DNA of 64,000 bases from Paraburkholderia lycopersici (GTDB lineage: Bacteria; Pseudomonadota; Gammaproteobacteria; Burkholderiales; Burkholderiaceae). The stretch spans positions 60,046 through 124,045 of the forward strand of contig NZ_FMYQ01000023.1 in NCBI RefSeq assembly GCF_900096975.1, given 5' to 3'. Position numbers and translations under genes: made by a program. The notes beneath the pieces were generated by a model that had not been told where the DNA came from, did not search any database, and saw nothing but the letters and a program-made list of their open reading frames with translations. Every line of letters starts with the position of its first letter. Position 1 is the stretch's first letter. Positions 8,799 through 18,204 of this stretch are shown here, one piece after another.

Positions 8799-9326
8799 TC
8801 ACTGGCCGAACCCCGTTAATCCGATCAGACTTCCCGCGCCAAGCAGCCACAGCGGATGGATCTTCGTGCGAAACGCCAGCACGGCACACACGCCGGTAAT
8901 CGCCCATGCGATCCAGGAAGGATCGGATGCCTTTGCAATCAGCACGGCGCTCGCGGCCACGAGGCCGGCCGTCACCGGCACGAGGCCCTTTTGCGCGATG
9001 CGACGCCACGGGCGGTCCTTGAAGCGGTCCCACGCATGCAGCGCGGCGATCGTCACGAGCGACGACGGCCCGAACTTCGCGATCGACGTCACGAGCATGC
9101 CCGCCCAGCCGGCCACGTGCCAGCCCACTAGCGTCACGACCATCATGTTCGGGCCGGGGGCGGCCTGGGCGAGCGCGAAGAGCGCGCTGAATTCGCTCGC
9201 CGGCATCCAGTGGCGCACCTCGACCACCTGGCGCTGCATTTCGGGCAGGATCGTATTGCCGCCGCCGAACGCGAGCAGCGAAAGCTGGCTAAAGATCGCA
9301 GCGAGCGCGACAAGTGTGGCGTTCAT
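8799..9326 (-). CDS. chrA: Chromate transporter, second half-size CHR subunit
   Basis: A 175-residue protein with one CHR domain: FSQLSLLAFGGGNTILPEMQ, then FALAQAAPGPNMMVVTLVGW, followed by several membrane spans. Half-size CHR proteins are encoded as pairs that together match the long-chain ChrA antiporter exporting chromate. Its ATG overlaps the stop codon of the preceding half by 4 bp (ATGA), so the two are translationally coupled. Many such pairs do not confer chromate resistance, so the substrate is uncertain. Confidence 0.82.
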   Translation of the reverse strand: MNATLVALAAIFSQLSLLAFGGGNTILPEMQRQVVEVRHWMPASEFSALFALAQAAPGPNMMVVTLVGWHVAGWAGMLVTSIAKFGPSSLVTIAALHAWDRFKDRPWRRIAQKGLVPVTAGLVAASAVLIAKASDPSWIAWAITGVCAVLAFRTKIHPLWLLGAGSLIGLTGFGQ

Positions 9327-9928
9327 CGCGCGGCCCCTTCCTTGCGAGCCGCGCGGGCCGCGAGCGTGATGCCGACGGGCGTGAGCACGAGCATGGTCGG
9401 CAGAAGCGGCGTGCGCAGCACGGCGATGGCGGCGAAGCCGAGCGCGGCGACGGCCGCCGCCGCCGGCTCGCGGCGCAGCGGCAGCACGATTTTCACGGCC
9501 ATCGAGACCAGCAGGCCGGCGGCCGCGGCGGCGAGCCCGACGAACAGATGCCGCACGTGCGGATCGTTTTGCGTGCGCTCGTAGATCACGCCAAGCCCGA
9601 TCACGACGAGCGACGGTCCCGCGATCAGCCCGAGAATGCCCGCGAGCGCGCCGCGCCAGCCATGAAAGCGCATGCCGAGCGCAACCGAGAGATTGATGAC
9701 GTTGCCGCCCGGCAGGAATTGGCACAGGCCGAGCAGGTCGGTGAATTCGCCGGCATTGAGCCAGCGCCGCTGCTCGACGATGGTGCGCCGCGCCAAAGGC
9801 AGCGCGCCGCCGAACGACGTGAAGCCGAGACCGAGAAAGCCGAAGAACAGATCGCGCACGGAGGGCGTGGCGAGATCGGCGCTGGCATCGCGTGGGGCGG
9901 CGGCAGGCGGAGAGGCAGCGTGTTTCAT
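9323..9928 (-). CDS. chrA: Chromate transporter, first half-size CHR subunit
   Basis: A 201-residue CHR-domain membrane protein with the signature FLGLGFTSFGGALPLARR and LGLCQFLPGGNVINLSVALG, the proline/glycine motifs typical of the family. I start at the ATG at 9928 (MKHAASPPAAA); an in-frame start at 9985 would add 19 residues without family likeness. First gene of the two-gene operon and divergent from the LysR regulator at 10028, about 100 bp away, which is therefore its likely regulator. Confidence 0.82.
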   Translation of the reverse strand: MKHAASPPAAAPRDASADLATPSVRDLFFGFLGLGFTSFGGALPLARRTIVEQRRWLNAGEFTDLLGLCQFLPGGNVINLSVALGMRFHGWRGALAGILGLIAGPSLVVIGLGVIYERTQNDPHVRHLFVGLAAAAAGLLVSMAVKIVLPLRREPAAAAVAALGFAAIAVLRTPLLPTMLVLTPVGITLAARAARKEGAAR

Positions 9929-10027
9929 GGAATTGAGGACCTCTGGGGCAAGCCCCGAGGTTAAGCCGAAACGCGCATGCCGCAAAACGATTTTTACGGC
10001 GGTTTCTTGTGATCTACACTCACAAGC

Positions 10028-10954
10028 ATGGCACGCTCACTTCCTCCCTTTCCCGCGCTGCGCGCGTTCGAAGCCGCCGCGCGCCACGGCAGCTTCTCCG
10101 CCGCGGCGGGCGAGCTCCATGTGACTCACGGTGCCATCAGCCGGCAGGTGGCCGCGCTCGAGGCGTGGGTCGGCGTGCAGGTGTTTCATCGGCACGGCAA
10201 GCGGGTCGCGCTGACCGAAGACGGGCGGCGCTACCTTGCTGCCGTACAGTCGGCGTTCGACGACATCGCGCGCGCGACCGAGCAGCTACGCGACACGGGC
10301 GTGGTGCATGTGCTGCGCGTGAACGCGCTGCCGACCTTCGCGATGAAGTGGCTGCTGCCGCGGCTTTCGCAGTTTCAGCGTCTCGCGCCGAACGTCGAGT
10401 TGCGCCTCTCGACATCGAATGCGCCGGTCGAGATGCTCGACGGTTTCGACGTGGCCGTGAGGCGCGGTCCGGCGCACTGGCCCGACTGCGAGGCAGGGTA
10501 TTTTCTCGACGAGGTGGAACTGCCGGTGTGCAGCCCGGCGCTCCTCAAGCGCGCGCCGATTCATCAGCCGGGCGATCTGGCGCGTCACGTGCTGCTGCAT
10601 TCGGATACGCGGCCCGATTCGTGGCGCACGTGGCTCGCGGCCGCCGGCGTGAAAGCCAAATGCAGGAAGAGGCAGTCGTTCGACCACTTCTATCTGGCCT
10701 TGCAGGCGGCCGTGGACGGACTTGGCGTGGCACTCGGCCCGCTGCCGCTGCTGGACGACGAACTTGCGTCGGGGCGTCTCGTTGCGCCGCTCGCGGGGCC
10801 GCCTCTCGCAGCGCGCGGCTACTGGTGGGTGGCGCGCCGCGAGGTGGCGCAGGCGCCGCTCGTGGCACAGTTTTGCCGCTGGCTCGAAGAGCAGGCGAAA
10901 GAGCGGGCGCGACACGAAGGAGCGGGCGTGCCCGCCATTCAGGAAAAAGCGTGA
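10028..10954 (+). CDS. LysR-family transcriptional regulator (GcvA-like)
   Basis: A 308-residue regulator. The N-terminal winged helix-turn-helix is clear (FPALRAFEAAARHGSFSAAA, then ELHVTHGAISRQVAALE), followed by the long linker helix and a periplasmic-binding-like effector domain from about residue 93. The sequence WLLPRLSQFQRLAPNVELRL and HSDTRPDSWRTW are like the GcvA/AmpR subgroup. It is transcribed divergently from the chrA pair with a 99-bp gap that probably holds its operator, so control of chrA is the natural inference. The ligand is unknown. Confidence 0.85.
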   Translation: MARSLPPFPALRAFEAAARHGSFSAAAGELHVTHGAISRQVAALEAWVGVQVFHRHGKRVALTEDGRRYLAAVQSAFDDIARATEQLRDTGVVHVLRVNALPTFAMKWLLPRLSQFQRLAPNVELRLSTSNAPVEMLDGFDVAVRRGPAHWPDCEAGYFLDEVELPVCSPALLKRAPIHQPGDLARHVLLHSDTRPDSWRTWLAAAGVKAKCRKRQSFDHFYLALQAAVDGLGVALGPLPLLDDELASGRLVAPLAGPPLAARGYWWVARREVAQAPLVAQFCRWLEEQAKERARHEGAGVPAIQEKA

Positions 10955-11029
10955 GGGAATCGATGCGCAGAGGCGCAAGCGATACGGAGGCCTACGAAAA
11001 GGCCTTCCGCACGCTGTCGAAGTGAAACG

Positions 11030-11791
11030 TCAGAGATAGAACATCCGGTCGTCGTCGGAGTCTCGGCCGGGGCGCGCCGGGTGCTCTCTTTCGGGCTCTT
11101 CGCCCGCATCTTCGTAGAACTTGAGGACGGCTTCGAGCACCTGGTCCGGGTCGTCGATCACCTGCATCAGGTCCATGTCTTCGGGATTGATGAGGCCCAT
11201 CGGCACGAGCGCCGAGCGGAACCAGTCGAGCAGGCCCGTCCAGAACTCGCCGCCCACCAGAATGATGGGCACGTGACGCGACTTCTTGGTCTGGATGAGC
11301 GTGAGCACTTCGGCCAGTTCGTCGAGCGTGCCGAAGCCGCCCGGCATGACGATCACGGCGTCAGAGTTCTTCACGAACGTGACCTTGCGCGTGAAGAAAT
11401 GGCGAAAACGCAGCGAGATGTCCTGCCACTGGTTGCCCGATTGCTCGTGCGGCAACTCGATGTTCAGACCGACGGAAGGCGACTTGCCCGCATGCGCCCC
11501 CTGGTTCGCGGCTTCCATGATGCCGGGCCCGCCGCCGGAGATTACGGCGAAGCCCGCGTCGGACACTTTTCGCGCGATCGTCGTGGCAAGCTGGTAGTAC
11601 TTTGACTCCGGTTTCAGGCGTGCCGAGCCGTAGATGCTGACCGCTGGCCGGATCTCGGACAGGTACTCGGTCGCCTCGATAAACTCTGCCATAATCGTGA
11701 ACATCTGCCACGATGCGCGCGCCTTCTTGGCCGTCGCGCGCTCTTGATCTGCGAGTGAACGCAGACTCGGAATCACTTTTCTCTTGTCCAT
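11030..11791 (-). CDS. LOG-family protein (cytokinin-riboside-monophosphate phosphoribohydrolase-like, TIGR00730)
   Basis: A 253-residue Rossmann-fold protein with the lysine-decarboxylase-like/LOG signature: SIYGSARL, VISGGGPGIMEAANQGA and MPGGFGTLDELAEV, the last being the PGGxGTxxE catalytic motif. LOG proteins release the base from nucleoside 5'-monophosphates; in bacteria most are of undefined physiological role, and old annotations as lysine decarboxylase are wrong. Its start codon at 11791 is separated from the polA ATG by a single base, so each gene's 5' signals must lie inside the other. Confidence 0.85.
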   Translation of the reverse strand: MDKRKVIPSLRSLADQERATAKKARASWQMFTIMAEFIEATEYLSEIRPAVSIYGSARLKPESKYYQLATTIARKVSDAGFAVISGGGPGIMEAANQGAHAGKSPSVGLNIELPHEQSGNQWQDISLRFRHFFTRKVTFVKNSDAVIVMPGGFGTLDELAEVLTLIQTKKSRHVPIILVGGEFWTGLLDWFRSALVPMGLINPEDMDLMQVIDDPDQVLEAVLKFYEDAGEEPEREHPARPGRDSDDDRMFYL

Positions 11792-11792
11792 A

Positions 11793-14594
11793 ATGCCTGA
11801 AGAACTACGCGTGGAAACGAAGCTACAAACTGAGCTGGAAGGTAAGACCCTGCTGCTGGTCGACGGTTCTAGCTATCTCTATCGGGCCTTCCATGCCATG
11901 CCGGATCTGCGCGGTCCTGACGGCGAACCGACGGGTGCGCTTTACGGCATCATCAACATGCTGCGTCGCATGCGCAAGGACGTTACGGCAGAGTATAGCG
12001 CGTGCGTGTTCGATGCAAAGGGCAAGACGTTCCGTGACGACTGGTATCCCGAGTACAAGGCCAACCGGCCTTCCATGCCCGAGCCGCTCGCCGCGCAAAT
12101 CGAGCCCATTCATGTGGCCGTGCGCGCGCTCGGCTGGCCGCTGCTGATGATCGAAGGCGTGGAAGCCGACGACGTGATCGGCACGCTCGCGTGCCAGGCC
12201 GAGAAGCTCGGCATGAAGGTCATCGTTTCCACGGGCGACAAGGACCTCGCGCAACTCGTGACCGACCACGTCACGCTCATCAACACGATGACGAACGAAG
12301 CGCTCGACCGCGAAGGCGTGATCGCGAAGTTCGGCGTGCCGCCCGAGCGAATCGTCGACTATCTCTCGCTCATCGGCGACACCGTCGACAACGTGCCCGG
12401 CGTGAACAAGTGCGGCCCGAAAACAGCGGTGAAATGGCTTACGCAGTACGGCTCGCTCGACGGCGTGATCGAACATGCGGATGAAATCAAGGGCGCCGTG
12501 GGCGGTTACCTGCGCGACGCGCTCGGCTTCCTGCCGATGGCGAAAAAGCTCGTCACGGTGGAGACGGCTTGCGATCTCGAGCCGCATCTCGAGTCGATCG
12601 AAGCGTCGCTCGCCACGCGCCCCGAAGCGCGCGAGGAGTTACGCGACATCTTCGCGCGCCACGGCTTCAAGACCTGGCTGCGCGAAATCAACGAGGCAAG
12701 CCAGCAGGTGCAGACCGTTCCCGCGGCAACGGCCGGCGACGCGCCCGAGAAAGACGCGAACGTGCAGCCCGCGCTGTTCGTCGAGGCGCCGCGTCACTAC
12801 GAAACGATCCAGACGTGGCCGCAGTTCGAGACATGGCTCAGGAAAATCGAGGCAGCCGAACTCACGGCGTTCGATACCGAAACCACGGCGCTCGACCCGA
12901 TGGTCGCGAAGCTCGTCGGCATGTCGTTCTCGATCGAGCCGGGCGTCGCGGCTTACTTGCCGCTCGCGCATCGCGGGCCGGACGCGCCCGATCAGTTGCC
13001 GATCGACGAAGTGCTCGCCCGCCTGAGGCCGTGGCTCGAAAGCCCGCGGTACAAGAAGGTCGGCCAGCACATGAAGTACGACGAACAGGTGCTCGCCAAC
13101 TACGGTATCGAGCTGAACGGCGTGGAGCACGACACGCTGCTCGAATCGTATGTGCTCGAATCGCATCGCAGCCACGACATGGACAGCCTCGCGCTGCGCC
13201 ATCTGGGCATCAAGACGATCAAGTACGAAGACGTGGCGGGCAAGGGCGCGCAGCAGATCGGCTTCGACGAGGTGCCGCTCGAAAAGGCCGCCGAATACGC
13301 AGCCGAGGACGCCGACGTCACGCTGCAACTGCATCGCGCGCTTTATCCGCAGATCGCGTCTGAGAAAGGCCTCGACTACGTGTATCGCAACATCGAGTTG
13401 CCGACTTCGCGCGTGCTGCGCAAGATGGAACGCAACGGTGTCCTGATCGACAAGGAGCGGCTGGAGAAGCAGAGCGCCGAGATCGCCGTGCGGCTCGTCG
13501 CGCTCGAACAGGAAGCCTATGCGCTCGCGGGCGGCGAATTCAATCTCGGCTCGCCCAAGCAGATCGGCCAGATTTTCTTCGAGAAGCTGCAGTTGCCGGT
13601 CGTGAAGAAGACGCCAAGCGGCGCGCCTTCCACCGACGAAGAAGTGCTGCAGAAGCTCGCCGAAGATTACCCGCTGCCCAAGCTCCTGCTCGAACATCGC
13701 GGCCTCGCCAAGCTCAAGTCCACGTACACCGACAAGCTGCCGCGCATGGTCAACGCGCAAACGGGCCGCGTGCACACGAACTATGCGCAGGCCGTGGCGG
13801 TCACCGGCCGTCTCGCGTCGAACGATCCGAATCTGCAGAACATTCCGGTGCGTACGGGCGAAGGCCGGCGCATTCGCGAGGCGTTCATCGCGCCGCCGGG
13901 TCACAAGATCGTTTCCGCCGATTATTCGCAGATCGAATTGCGCATCATGGCGCACATCTCGGGCGACGAGTCGCTGCTCGCGGCGTTCGCGCGCGGCGAC
14001 GACATTCACCGCGCCACGGCCGCCGAGGTGTTCGGCGTGACGCCGCTCGAAGTGAGCGCGGACCAGCGGCGCATCGCGAAGGTCATCAACTTCGGCCTCA
14101 TTTACGGCATGAGCGCGTTCGGGCTCGCATCGAACCTCGGCATTACGCGCGACGCGGCGAAGCTTTATATCGACCGCTATTTCGCGCGTTATCCGGGCGT
14201 GGCGCGCTACATGGACGAAACGCGCATGGACGCGAAGTCGCGTGGTTACGTCGAAACCGTGTTCGGCCGCCGCCTCTGGCTGCCCGAGATCAACGGCGGC
14301 AATGGACCGCGCCGCCAGGCCGCCGAGCGCGCGGCCATCAACGCGCCGATGCAGGGCACGGCCGCCGATCTCATCAAGCTTTCGATGGTCGCGGTGCAGA
14401 AGTGGCTCGACGAACGCAAGATCGGCACGAAGATGATCATGCAGGTGCACGATGAACTCGTGCTGGAAGTGCCCGACGACGAGCTTGCCGAAGTGCGCAA
14501 GCGTCTGCCCGAGCTGATGTGCTCGGTGGCGCAGCTCAAGGTGCCGCTCGTCGCCGAAGTGGGCGTGGGCGACAACTGGGAAGAAGCCCACTGA
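11793..14594 (+). CDS. polA: DNA polymerase I
   Basis: A protein of about 933 residues with all three activities. The 5'-3' exonuclease domain opens with LLLVDGSSYLYRAFHAMPD and continues to about residue 290; the 3'-5' exonuclease contains FDTETTALD near residue 360, so proofreading acids are present; the polymerase domain has motif A DYSQIELRIMAH near 710, motif B RRIAKVINFGLIYG near 760 and motif C QVHDELVLEVP near 884. It fills Okazaki gaps and serves in repair. Start choice is uncertain: ATG at 11793 abuts the divergent LOG start, while a GTG at 11811 would still precede the first conserved residues. Confidence 0.95.
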   Translation: MPEELRVETKLQTELEGKTLLLVDGSSYLYRAFHAMPDLRGPDGEPTGALYGIINMLRRMRKDVTAEYSACVFDAKGKTFRDDWYPEYKANRPSMPEPLAAQIEPIHVAVRALGWPLLMIEGVEADDVIGTLACQAEKLGMKVIVSTGDKDLAQLVTDHVTLINTMTNEALDREGVIAKFGVPPERIVDYLSLIGDTVDNVPGVNKCGPKTAVKWLTQYGSLDGVIEHADEIKGAVGGYLRDALGFLPMAKKLVTVETACDLEPHLESIEASLATRPEAREELRDIFARHGFKTWLREINEASQQVQTVPAATAGDAPEKDANVQPALFVEAPRHYETIQTWPQFETWLRKIEAAELTAFDTETTALDPMVAKLVGMSFSIEPGVAAYLPLAHRGPDAPDQLPIDEVLARLRPWLESPRYKKVGQHMKYDEQVLANYGIELNGVEHDTLLESYVLESHRSHDMDSLALRHLGIKTIKYEDVAGKGAQQIGFDEVPLEKAAEYAAEDADVTLQLHRALYPQIASEKGLDYVYRNIELPTSRVLRKMERNGVLIDKERLEKQSAEIAVRLVALEQEAYALAGGEFNLGSPKQIGQIFFEKLQLPVVKKTPSGAPSTDEEVLQKLAEDYPLPKLLLEHRGLAKLKSTYTDKLPRMVNAQTGRVHTNYAQAVAVTGRLASNDPNLQNIPVRTGEGRRIREAFIAPPGHKIVSADYSQIELRIMAHISGDESLLAAFARGDDIHRATAAEVFGVTPLEVSADQRRIAKVINFGLIYGMSAFGLASNLGITRDAAKLYIDRYFARYPGVARYMDETRMDAKSRGYVETVFGRRLWLPEINGGNGPRRQAAERAAINAPMQGTAADLIKLSMVAVQKWLDERKIGTKMIMQVHDELVLEVPDDELAEVRKRLPELMCSVAQLKVPLVAEVGVGDNWEEAH

Positions 14595-14848
14595 GGGCTG
14601 GTTCAAGTGGCCCGCCTGCGCAATGAAGCTCTACCGGAGCACATGCTGAATGCGCCATGCCGCAGCAAGGACGTAACCGCGCGCGCGAGATAAGGCAAGC
14701 CCCGCGTGCGTGATGTCGCGAATGCGCGCCGCGAGGGTTGCCGCCGCGCACTCCGTCAGCCGACAATGAATTGAAGGCCGGTACCTCGCACGCGATGTTG
14801 TCGGTGCAATCGGCCTTGCTATCGCCTTTCGACATGCACGGAGAGTCT

Positions 14849-16204
14849 ATGCATCGCTTTATCGTTGTGGGAGGAGGCGCGGGCGGGCTGGAACTGGCGA
14901 CGCGGCTCGGCGATCGTTATGGCGAAACGCGCGCGAAGCGCGGCAAGCCGCAGGCATCGATCACGCTGGTCGACCGCTACCCGACACACATCTGGAAGCC
15001 GCTCCTGCATGAAGTCGCGGCGGGCAGCATGGACCCGTTCACCCATCAGCTCGAATATGCGGCGCAAGCGCGCTGGCACGGCTTCGAGTTTCAGCAGGGC
15101 GAACTGGTCGGCCTCGAGCGCGCGGCGAAGCGCATCACGCTCGGCCGCGTGCTCGACGAAGACGGCGCCGAAATGCTGCCCGAGCGCGTGCTCGAATACG
15201 ACACGCTCGTGCTCGCTATCGGCAGCACGACGCATTTTTTCGGCGTGCCCGGCGCGGCCGGACATTCCATCGCGCTCGATACCGTCGAGCAGGCCGAGCG
15301 CTTTCGCAAGCGCCTCATCGCGGCGTGCATGCGCGCCGAGCATCAGACGCCCGAAGCGACGGCCGCCGCTGCGCAGGGCTCGAACGACGGCGCCGAACCG
15401 CGCGTGCAGGTGGCGATCATCGGCGCGGGCGCCACGGGCGTCGAACTCTCCGCCGAGCTGCGCAATACCGCGCAGGTGCTCTCGGCCTATGGACTGCACA
15501 AGCTCGATCCGCGCCACGACGTGGGCATCGTGCTGATCGAGGCGGGCACGCGCATCCTCCCTGCGTTGTCCGAGCGCGTTTCGTCTGCGACCGCGGAACT
15601 GCTGCACAAGCTCGGCGTGAAGGTGATGACAGGCGAGCGCGTGACCGAAGTCGCGGCGGGCGTGGTGCGCACCGCGAGCGGCAAGGACGTGCGCGCGGAT
15701 CTCACCGTGTGGGCGGCGGGCATCACGGCGCCTGCCGTGCTTTCGCGGCTCGACGGCCTCACCGTCAACAAGCTCGGCCAGTTGATCGTGCGCCGCACGC
15801 TGCAAACGGAAATCGACGACAACATCTTCGCGCTCGGCGACTGCGCGGCCTGCGAATGGCCCGGCCACGAGCGTGGCGTGCCTCCGCGCGCGCAAGCCGC
15901 GCATCAGCAGGCGACCTTCCTGTTCCGCTCGCTCGGCGACCTGCTCGCGGGGAAGCCGCTGCCGGAGTTCACCTATCGCGACTTCGGCTCGCTGGTATCG
16001 CTCGGCCACTTCAGCGCGGTCGGCAATCTGATGGGCGGGCTGATTGGCGGGAATATGCTGATCGAAGGGCTGTTTGCCCGTTTCATGTACATGTCGCTGT
16101 ACCGGCTGCACATCGCGGCGCTGCACGGCTACGCGCGCATGGTGCTCGATACGTTCGCGCACTGGCTGCGCCGCACCACGCTGCCGCGCGTGAAGCTGCA
16201 CTGA
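14849..16204 (+). CDS. ndh: Type II NADH dehydrogenase (NDH-2)
   Basis: A 451-residue two-dinucleotide-fold flavoprotein. The FAD-binding N-terminus is MHRFIVVGGGAGGLELATRLG; the NADH-binding fold is VAIIGAGATGVELSAEL; the FAD-closing motif is NIFALGDCAAC. Near the C-terminus a hydrophobic stretch (GNLMGGLIGGNMLIEGLFARFMY) and an amphipathic end fit membrane attachment. It oxidises NADH and reduces quinone without pumping protons. I start at the ATG at 14849, preceded by GGAGAG; an in-frame ATG at 14834 has a poorer position. Confidence 0.88.
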   Translation: MHRFIVVGGGAGGLELATRLGDRYGETRAKRGKPQASITLVDRYPTHIWKPLLHEVAAGSMDPFTHQLEYAAQARWHGFEFQQGELVGLERAAKRITLGRVLDEDGAEMLPERVLEYDTLVLAIGSTTHFFGVPGAAGHSIALDTVEQAERFRKRLIAACMRAEHQTPEATAAAAQGSNDGAEPRVQVAIIGAGATGVELSAELRNTAQVLSAYGLHKLDPRHDVGIVLIEAGTRILPALSERVSSATAELLHKLGVKVMTGERVTEVAAGVVRTASGKDVRADLTVWAAGITAPAVLSRLDGLTVNKLGQLIVRRTLQTEIDDNIFALGDCAACEWPGHERGVPPRAQAAHQQATFLFRSLGDLLAGKPLPEFTYRDFGSLVSLGHFSAVGNLMGGLIGGNMLIEGLFARFMYMSLYRLHIAALHGYARMVLDTFAHWLRRTTLPRVKLH

Positions 16205-16273
16205 ATGGCGCGTGCGTCGACAGGCGCGGCGCTATTTCGTTGATTGCGCTATCTGGCCTCCGAGGAGCGTTGC

Positions 16274-17146
16274 ATGCTGAAACCCGAAATCGATAGCCTC
16301 GTCCCGCGCGTGCCGTTCGACCGGCGCACCTTCATCAAAGCCGCGCTCGGCAGCGGATTCGCCGCCGCCGTGCTGCCGGTTTCCGCGCAAACCATCCACA
16401 CCGACAGCGAGGGTCTCGAAGCCGGTGAGATCGGCTTCCAGTCGGGCGGGACGCTCGTCCCGGCGTATCGTGCGCAACCGCGCGGCAAGACGCATTTGCC
16501 GGTCATCATCGTCATCCACGAGATTTTTGGCGTGCACGAGCATATCGCGGATGTGTGCCGCCGCTTCGCGAAGCTCGGTTATCTGGCCGTTGCGCCGGAC
16601 CTGTTCGTGCGCGAGGGCGACGCTTCCGCGTACCCGACGATTCAGCAGATCGACCAGAACATCGCGAGCAAGGTGCCCGACGCCCAGGTGCTCGGCGACA
16701 TCGACGCGGCCGTCGCCTGGGCAGGCCAGCACGGCGGCGACACGAAGCGCGTGGGCGTCAACGGCTTCTGCTGGGGTGGGCGCATCGCGTGGCTCTATGC
16801 GGAGCACAACCCGCACATCAACGCGGCCGTGGCGTGGTATGGGCGCGTGGCCGGCCGCCATACGGCGACGATGCCGGGCAATCCGCTCGATCTCGCAAAC
16901 CACCTGGAGGTGCCGGTGCTCGGGATGTATGGCCTGCAGGACCAGAGCATTCCGCAGGACACGCTCGCGCAGATGAAGGCCGCCATCGCGCAAGGCCCGC
17001 AGGGCGGCCGCGGCTCGCAGTTCGTCGTGTACGACGACGCGGGCCATGCGTTCTTCGCTGACTATCGTCCGAGCTATCGCAAGGCCGACGCGGAAGACGG
17101 CTGGAAGCGCGCCATCGCGTGGTTCAGGGAGCACGGCGTGGCGTGA
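16274..17146 (+). CDS. Dienelactone hydrolase family protein with Tat signal
   Basis: A 290-residue alpha/beta hydrolase. The N-terminus carries a twin-arginine export motif (DRRTFIKAALGSG) before a hydrophobic segment ending near SAQ, so it is probably exported folded. The hydrolase core shows VIIVIHEIFG (the glutamate of DLH), GVNGFCWGGR with the nucleophilic cysteine, and DDAGHAFF with the catalytic histidine. DLH opens dienelactones in chlorocatechol degradation, but exported paralogs act on unknown esters. Start at ATG 16274 after GAGGAG. It follows ndh by 69 bp and may be co-transcribed. Confidence 0.82.
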   Translation: MLKPEIDSLVPRVPFDRRTFIKAALGSGFAAAVLPVSAQTIHTDSEGLEAGEIGFQSGGTLVPAYRAQPRGKTHLPVIIVIHEIFGVHEHIADVCRRFAKLGYLAVAPDLFVREGDASAYPTIQQIDQNIASKVPDAQVLGDIDAAVAWAGQHGGDTKRVGVNGFCWGGRIAWLYAEHNPHINAAVAWYGRVAGRHTATMPGNPLDLANHLEVPVLGMYGLQDQSIPQDTLAQMKAAIAQGPQGGRGSQFVVYDDAGHAFFADYRPSYRKADAEDGWKRAIAWFREHGVA

Positions 17147-17185
17147 CGCCGTGCTGTTTCGGCCGGTCGCCCAGATTCGGCGGAT

Positions 17186-18055
17186 TCAGGGATTCGGGCC
17201 CGTGGCGACCGGCCGCGACGGGTCGGCGGACCATTCGCTCCACGACCCCGGATATAGCGCCGCGCCATGCAGGCCGGCGATCTCCATTGCGAGCGCGTTA
17301 TGGCAGGCGGTCACGCCCGAGCCGCATTGCAGGACCACATGCTCGGGCGTCGTGCCCGACAGCACGGCCGTGAAATCCTCGCGCAGCGCGTGCGCCGACT
17401 TGAAACGGCCGTCCGGCGTGAGGTTGTTCTGATAAAAGCGGTTGCGCGCGCCAGGAATGTGGCCGCCCACGGGATCGATCGTTTCGTTCTCGCCGCGATA
17501 GCGGTCGGCGGCGCGTGCATCGACGACCGTGAGCTCGCGCGTGGCGAGATTGCGCTCGATGGCCTGCGCATCCACGGTCACCTGGAGCGGTGCGCCGGCC
17601 TTGAACGTGCCGCGCGCGGGCGTGGGTACGTCGCGTACGAGCGGGAGGCCGGCCGATTCCCAGGCTTGCAGGCCGCCGTCGAGCACGGCCACCGAGTCGT
17701 GGCCTAGCCAGCGCAGCAGCCACCACAGGCGCGCGGCGTAGGAGCCGCCTTGCGCGTCGTAGGCGACGACCTGCTGGCCTTCGTTGAGGCCGCGCAGCGA
17801 GAGCGTGGCGACGAGCGCGGAGCGGTCGGGCAGCGGATGGCGCCCGTTCTTGCCGGTCTTTGGGCCGGAGAGATCGCGGTCCAGATGCAGGTATTGCGCG
17901 CCGGGCAGATGGCCGAGCGCGTAGGCGTTCTCCCCGGCGGCGGGATTGGCCAGATCGAAGCGGCAGTCGAACACGAGCACGCTGCCCGGCGCGGCGGTCA
18001 GGCGTTCGTGCAGATTGGCGGCCGAGATCAGCGTGGTGTAGTGCGTGTGGGGCAT
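17186..18055 (-). CDS. sseA: 3-mercaptopyruvate/thiosulfate sulfurtransferase
   Basis: A 289-residue protein with two rhodanese domains. The inactive N-terminal one includes FDCRFDLANPAAGENAYALG; the active C-terminal one has VVDARAADRYRG and the loop CGSGVTACHNA, the CGSGVT form being typical of 3-mercaptopyruvate sulfurtransferase rather than thiosulfate sulfurtransferase. It would transfer sulfane sulfur to cyanide or thiols. Start at ATG 18055, with AAGGAG just upstream; the longer frame to 18172 runs through the preceding terminator and is rejected. Confidence 0.85.
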   Translation of the reverse strand: MPHTHYTTLISAANLHERLTAAPGSVLVFDCRFDLANPAAGENAYALGHLPGAQYLHLDRDLSGPKTGKNGRHPLPDRSALVATLSLRGLNEGQQVVAYDAQGGSYAARLWWLLRWLGHDSVAVLDGGLQAWESAGLPLVRDVPTPARGTFKAGAPLQVTVDAQAIERNLATRELTVVDARAADRYRGENETIDPVGGHIPGARNRFYQNNLTPDGRFKSAHALREDFTAVLSGTTPEHVVLQCGSGVTACHNALAMEIAGLHGAALYPGSWSEWSADPSRPVATGPNP

Positions 18056-18136
18056 GACGGCTCCTTGTATCGTGCGAGGCCGCCGCATGGACAGTGCGGC
18101 ATGTGCGCGGCGACCCGGTGCCGTCAGTCTAAACAA

Positions 18137-18160
18137 AAAGACGGGCCGAAGCCCGTCTTT
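18137..18160 (-). terminator. Intrinsic terminator of the Rieske oxygenase gene
   Basis: AAAGACGGGC-CGAA-GCCCGTCTTT is a perfect 10-bp stem with a 4-base loop. On the minus strand it is followed by TTTTTGTTT, and it lies 45 bp past the stop codon of the oxygenase gene. Confidence 0.85.
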
Positions 18161-18204
18161 CCGTTGATGCATTCAATTGGCCCGAAGACCGTGCCTGCCG
18201 GGCG

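Noticed and set aside
18056..18172. N-terminal extension of the sulfurtransferase
   Set aside because: The extra frame crosses the upstream terminator hairpin and encodes Arg-rich sequence unlike rhodaneses; the ATG at 18055 has a strong ribosome site.
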